Positions 3,743-6,210 of a stretch of 6,210 nt of DNA are shown in pieces. Numbering within the stretch: position 1 is the stretch's first letter; each line of letters starts with the position of its first letter. The translations under genes were made by a program, and so were the position numbers. The DNA is taken from positions 1-6,210 of the forward strand of contig JAUVAM010000260.1 of the NCBI GenBank assembly GCA_030591745.1, written 5' to 3'. The stretch comes from Deltaproteobacteria bacterium (lineage in GTDB: Bacteria > Myxococcota > B64-G9). The notes beneath the pieces were generated by a model. The model was not told the DNA's origin and made no database searches. It saw only the letters and a program-made list of their open reading frames with translations.

Positions 3743-6210
3743 ATGATGCGCAAGATAACTTATGTTGGCTTGGTGATCTTCTTGGGGATGGCCCTGGTGG
3801 TCGGCTGCAGTGATGACACGAATGGCGGCGATGGGGGTGTGTTCGATGGCGATGCCGGCTTGCCGCCCGAATGCGAGTCGGATGATGATTGCGATGACGA
3901 GTTCTGTGTGGGCGGTCAATGCGTCGAGTGTCGCTTTCGTGCCGATTGTGCCGAAGGCGAGGTTTGCCTGGTGGGCGACTGCGTCACGGATTGCCCGGCC
4001 GACGATCGCTGCGAGACGGGTGGCACCTGCTGTCCGGGAGACTGGGAATGCCTGGAGGGCGTTTGTCGGGCACCTTGTGCCGGCGAGCGTTGTGGTGCCT
4101 TTGATGAGCTTTGTTGTGGCGGTGACGAGCTTTGCCAGGAAAACCAGTGCCTGCTCGACTGTGGGAATCGAGAGCGCTGCGGCGCTGATATGAGGACCTG
4201 CTGCGAAGCGGGGCAGATATGCTATGCCGCGGAATGCGTCAACAGCGATCAACTTTGCGTCATGCAAAGCGATTGCCCCACGGGCTATATCTGTGAACGA
4301 GATCTGGGTATCTGTATTCCCGAAGAAATCGTGGGCGACTGCCTGTATCACCCACCCGAGGGTGAGTTTTCCCCCCTGGTGGAGTGCCGCTGGACTGCGG
4401 CGTCCGGCGGCTTGGACCCCAACCGCCAGGATATCGTCATGGCGCCGGTGGTGGCCAATTTGACCGACGACAACGCAGACGGCAAGACCAATACCTTCGA
4501 CACGCCCGACATCGCGTTCATTTCATACGATCGACCCGGCGATGGCTGCTGCAATCAGGATGGAACCTTGCGGATCGTCTCGGGGCGATGCCAGGCCGAT
4601 GGCGGCATGAGGACAATTTTCGAGACGAATACGCCGGCCTTGGATAATTCAGGTGGTTTGGCCATTGGGGATCTGGACGGCGATGGTGTGCCTGAGATCG
4701 TCGGCGTGCTGAACAACGGAGGCAACCCACAGGGTACGGTGGCTTTCCGTCGTACGGCCGCCGACGGCGGTGCCTGGGCGGTCTACTGGACCCAAAGCCA
4801 GTACCCGACCTGGAACGTGCACACGCGGGGTGGTGCCCAGCCTGCCCTGGCCGACATGGACGCCGATGGGCATCCCGAGGTCATCGTGGGCAACGTGGTG
4901 CTCAATGGACAAAACGGCAACCTGGTTTTCGATGGCGTCGTGACCAGCGGTGGAAGCGGTGGCATCGGCAACAATGCCTTCCTGGGGCCCGTCAGCTGTG
5001 TCGCGGACATCGACAACGACGGCTTTCTTGAGCTTTTGGCCGGTAATTCGGTCTATGAGCACACGGGCGATTTGAAATGGACTTACACCTACACCACGGA
5101 AAATTCCGCATGTAACGGGGACCTGCCTTGCGACGGCTACAACGCCGTCGGAAATTTCGACGAGGACGCTTTTGGGGAAGTGGTCATCGTTCGCCAGGGT
5201 GAGGTTTTTGTCATCGAGCACACGGGTATCCTCAAGGCTCGCATCCCCATCCCCATCGACGATTGTCCATTCAATGAGAGCGGACCGCCTACGGTGGCCG
5301 ACTTCGACGGAGATGGATTTCCGGAAATCGGCACGGCCGCGGCGGATTTCTATGTCGTGGTGGACTTGGATTGCCAGGTTGACCCGCTGCCGGCGGCTTG
5401 CCTGAGTTCGGGCGTTCTTTGGGCCGTGCCCAACCAGGATTGCTCAAGCCGGGTGACCGCTTCTTCCGTTTTTGATTTCGAGGGCGACGGCCGGGCCGAG
5501 GTCATCTATGCCGACGAGCAGACCTTCCGCATCCTGAAGGGCAGCGACGGCACCGAGCTCTTCCGTGACGCCAGCCACCAGAGTCACACCCGGCTCGAGA
5601 TGGCGGTCATCGCCGACGTGGACAACGACGGCAACACCGAAGTGCTCATCGTCTCCAATCGGGACAACGACGGCAACGGAGCGCCGGGTCTTCGGGTCTG
5701 GGGAGACCAGCAGGACAACTGGGTCTTTACCCGCCGCATCTGGAATCAGCACAGCTACAACGTGACCAACGTGACTGAAATCGGCGGCATCCCCACCACG
5801 CCCGATCAGAACTGGTCCCACGACCACCTGAATAACTTCCGCCAGAACACCCAGGGCGAGGGCTTGTTCTATGCGCCGGATCTGGTGACCCTCAACTTGA
5901 CGGCCACCTGTCTGCCCGGTGGGGCCTTGCATGTCGCTTTTGACGTCATGAACCAGGGCAGTCGCATGGTCTCGGACGGATTGCCGGTGAGCATCTACGT
6001 CGACGGCGTGATCCTGGACACGGTCTTCACCTCCAAGTCGCTCTTACCCGGCCAACTCGAGCATTTCGCCCTGTCCTACCAACTCGAGGGCGAGCTCCTC
6101 ACCGTGCCTTTCCCCCTGAGGGTAGAAGCAGACGATCAAGGCGACGGAAACGGAATCCACAACGAATGTGAAGACGGGGGCGAGGACAACAACGGTCGCG
6201 AACTGGCCTC
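3743..6210 (+). CDS. Surface lipoprotein B: tandem paralogue of lipoprotein A, 3' end cut by the window edge
   Basis: The frame is open from the ATG cluster at 3740-3748 to the right edge, giving 822 full codons from 3743. The visible end NECEDGGEDNNG matches the C-terminus of lipoprotein A (NECDDGGEDNNG, then 11 more residues), so only a few residues should be missing. Residues 1-21 are a signal peptide with lipobox V-V-G-C (Cys22, Ser at +2). A Gly/Asp linker leads to 30 cysteines at 44-191, then eight FG-GAP/VCBS-like motifs (about 237, 307, 368, 419, 468, 517, 576 and 622). The linker RRIWNQHSYNVTN...LNNFRQN...APDL (664-714) precedes a CARDB-like domain. Compared with A, it has an extra four-Cys half-unit at the N-terminus and more cysteines inside the propeller (for example CC at 269-270). 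It lacks the Cys pair in the WNQHSY linker and the DADGDG loop before the last blade. An outer-membrane surface location is likely; function is unknown. Confidence 0.92.
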   Translation, partial: MMRKITYVGLVIFLGMALVVGCSDDTNGGDGGVFDGDAGLPPECESDDDCDDEFCVGGQCVECRFRADCAEGEVCLVGDCVTDCPADDRCETGGTCCPGDWECLEGVCRAPCAGERCGAFDELCCGGDELCQENQCLLDCGNRERCGADMRTCCEAGQICYAAECVNSDQLCVMQSDCPTGYICERDLGICIPEEIVGDCLYHPPEGEFSPLVECRWTAASGGLDPNRQDIVMAPVVANLTDDNADGKTNTFDTPDIAFISYDRPGDGCCNQDGTLRIVSGRCQADGGMRTIFETNTPALDNSGGLAIGDLDGDGVPEIVGVLNNGGNPQGTVAFRRTAADGGAWAVYWTQSQYPTWNVHTRGGAQPALADMDADGHPEVIVGNVVLNGQNGNLVFDGVVTSGGSGGIGNNAFLGPVSCVADIDNDGFLELLAGNSVYEHTGDLKWTYTYTTENSACNGDLPCDGYNAVGNFDEDAFGEVVIVRQGEVFVIEHTGILKARIPIPIDDCPFNESGPPTVADFDGDGFPEIGTAAADFYVVVDLDCQVDPLPAACLSSGVLWAVPNQDCSSRVTASSVFDFEGDGRAEVIYADEQTFRILKGSDGTELFRDASHQSHTRLEMAVIADVDNDGNTEVLIVSNRDNDGNGAPGLRVWGDQQDNWVFTRRIWNQHSYNVTNVTEIGGIPTTPDQNWSHDHLNNFRQNTQGEGLFYAPDLVTLNLTATCLPGGALHVAFDVMNQGSRMVSDGLPVSIYVDGVILDTVFTSKSLLPGQLEHFALSYQLEGELLTVPFPLRVEADDQGDGNGIHNECEDGGEDNNGRELA
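3872..4315 (+). repeat. Cys-rich module array in lipoprotein B
   Basis: This encodes residues 44-191 with 30 cysteines. Two four-Cys half-units come first (C44-C60 and C63-C80). Three six-Cys units follow, starting at C84, C112 and C140 with the same exact 28-residue period as in lipoprotein A. A closing half-unit runs C172-C191. From C63 to C200, every spacing between cysteines equals that of C49-C186 in lipoprotein A. The extra first half-unit has shorter loops (x5, x4, x4) and looks like a lineage-specific addition. Confidence 0.85.
4451..5653 (+). repeat. Eight FG-GAP/VCBS-like calcium-loop repeats of lipoprotein B
   Basis: This encodes residues 237-637. Full loops appear as DLDGDG (310-315), DMDADG (371-376), DIDNDG (422-427), DFDGDG (520-525) and DVDNDG (625-630), each followed within about three residues by Glu and a hydrophobic strand. 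The copy near 468-483 is degenerate (NFDEDAFGE) and the copy at 576-588 has Glu for the middle Asp (DFEGDG), exactly as in the paralogue. A further D-N-D-G-N-G loop just after the last motif (641-646) has no counterpart in lipoprotein A. Confidence 0.82.

Noticed and set aside
1..6210. A phage-defence, CRISPR, toxin-antitoxin or mobile-element system
   Set aside because: No nuclease, helicase, transposase, integrase, reverse transcriptase or repeat-spacer pattern is visible. The knottin-like framework alone is not evidence for a toxin.

Overview
The window is GC-rich, densely coding and reads in one direction (+). It holds the 3' part of one membrane-protein gene, then two complete or nearly complete tandem paralogues encoding large, cysteine-rich, calcium-loop-rich surface lipoproteins. 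The style points to Myxococcota or a related deltaproteobacterial-type lineage: a lipobox, a Gly/Asp-rich linker, Cys modules of the 'C-x5-C-x5-C-x4-C' kind, FG-GAP repeats, an 'RRIWNQHSY' linker and a CARDB-like tail. This assignment is inferred from protein style, not from a marker gene.

Layout. Positions 1-1262 are the 3' end of a gene that is open through the left edge. Its product is a mostly extracytoplasmic protein with a single C-terminal membrane helix. After 21 bases with a strong ribosome binding site comes lipoprotein A (1284-3695, 803 aa). A 47-base junction contains a 27-bp tandem duplication that repeats the stop-codon context of A and supplies the ribosome binding site of the next gene. 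Lipoprotein B (about 3743 to the right edge) has no stop in the window, but it ends inside the same C-terminal motif as A and probably lacks only a handful of residues. No gene-free stretch exceeds 50 bases. I see no tRNA, rRNA, CRISPR, IS element or convincing terminator.

How the genes fit together. Short gaps and shared orientation suggest one transcript. Lipoproteins A and B share the same order: lipobox, flexible linker, Cys-rich array of three six-Cys units flanked by four-Cys half-units, eight FG-GAP/VCBS-like calcium motifs (a probable beta-propeller), a conserved WNQHSY...LNNxRQNxQGEGLF linker, and a CARDB-like Ig-fold domain. The most notable signal is the Cys array. Each central unit has the C-C-CC-C-C framework of inhibitor-cystine-knot (knottin) peptides with an exact 28-residue period. 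All 27 cysteine spacings are conserved between the two paralogues without one indel, whereas the propellers have drifted with several indels. Ligand and function are unknown; a surface adhesion or ligand-binding pair is the most reasonable inference.
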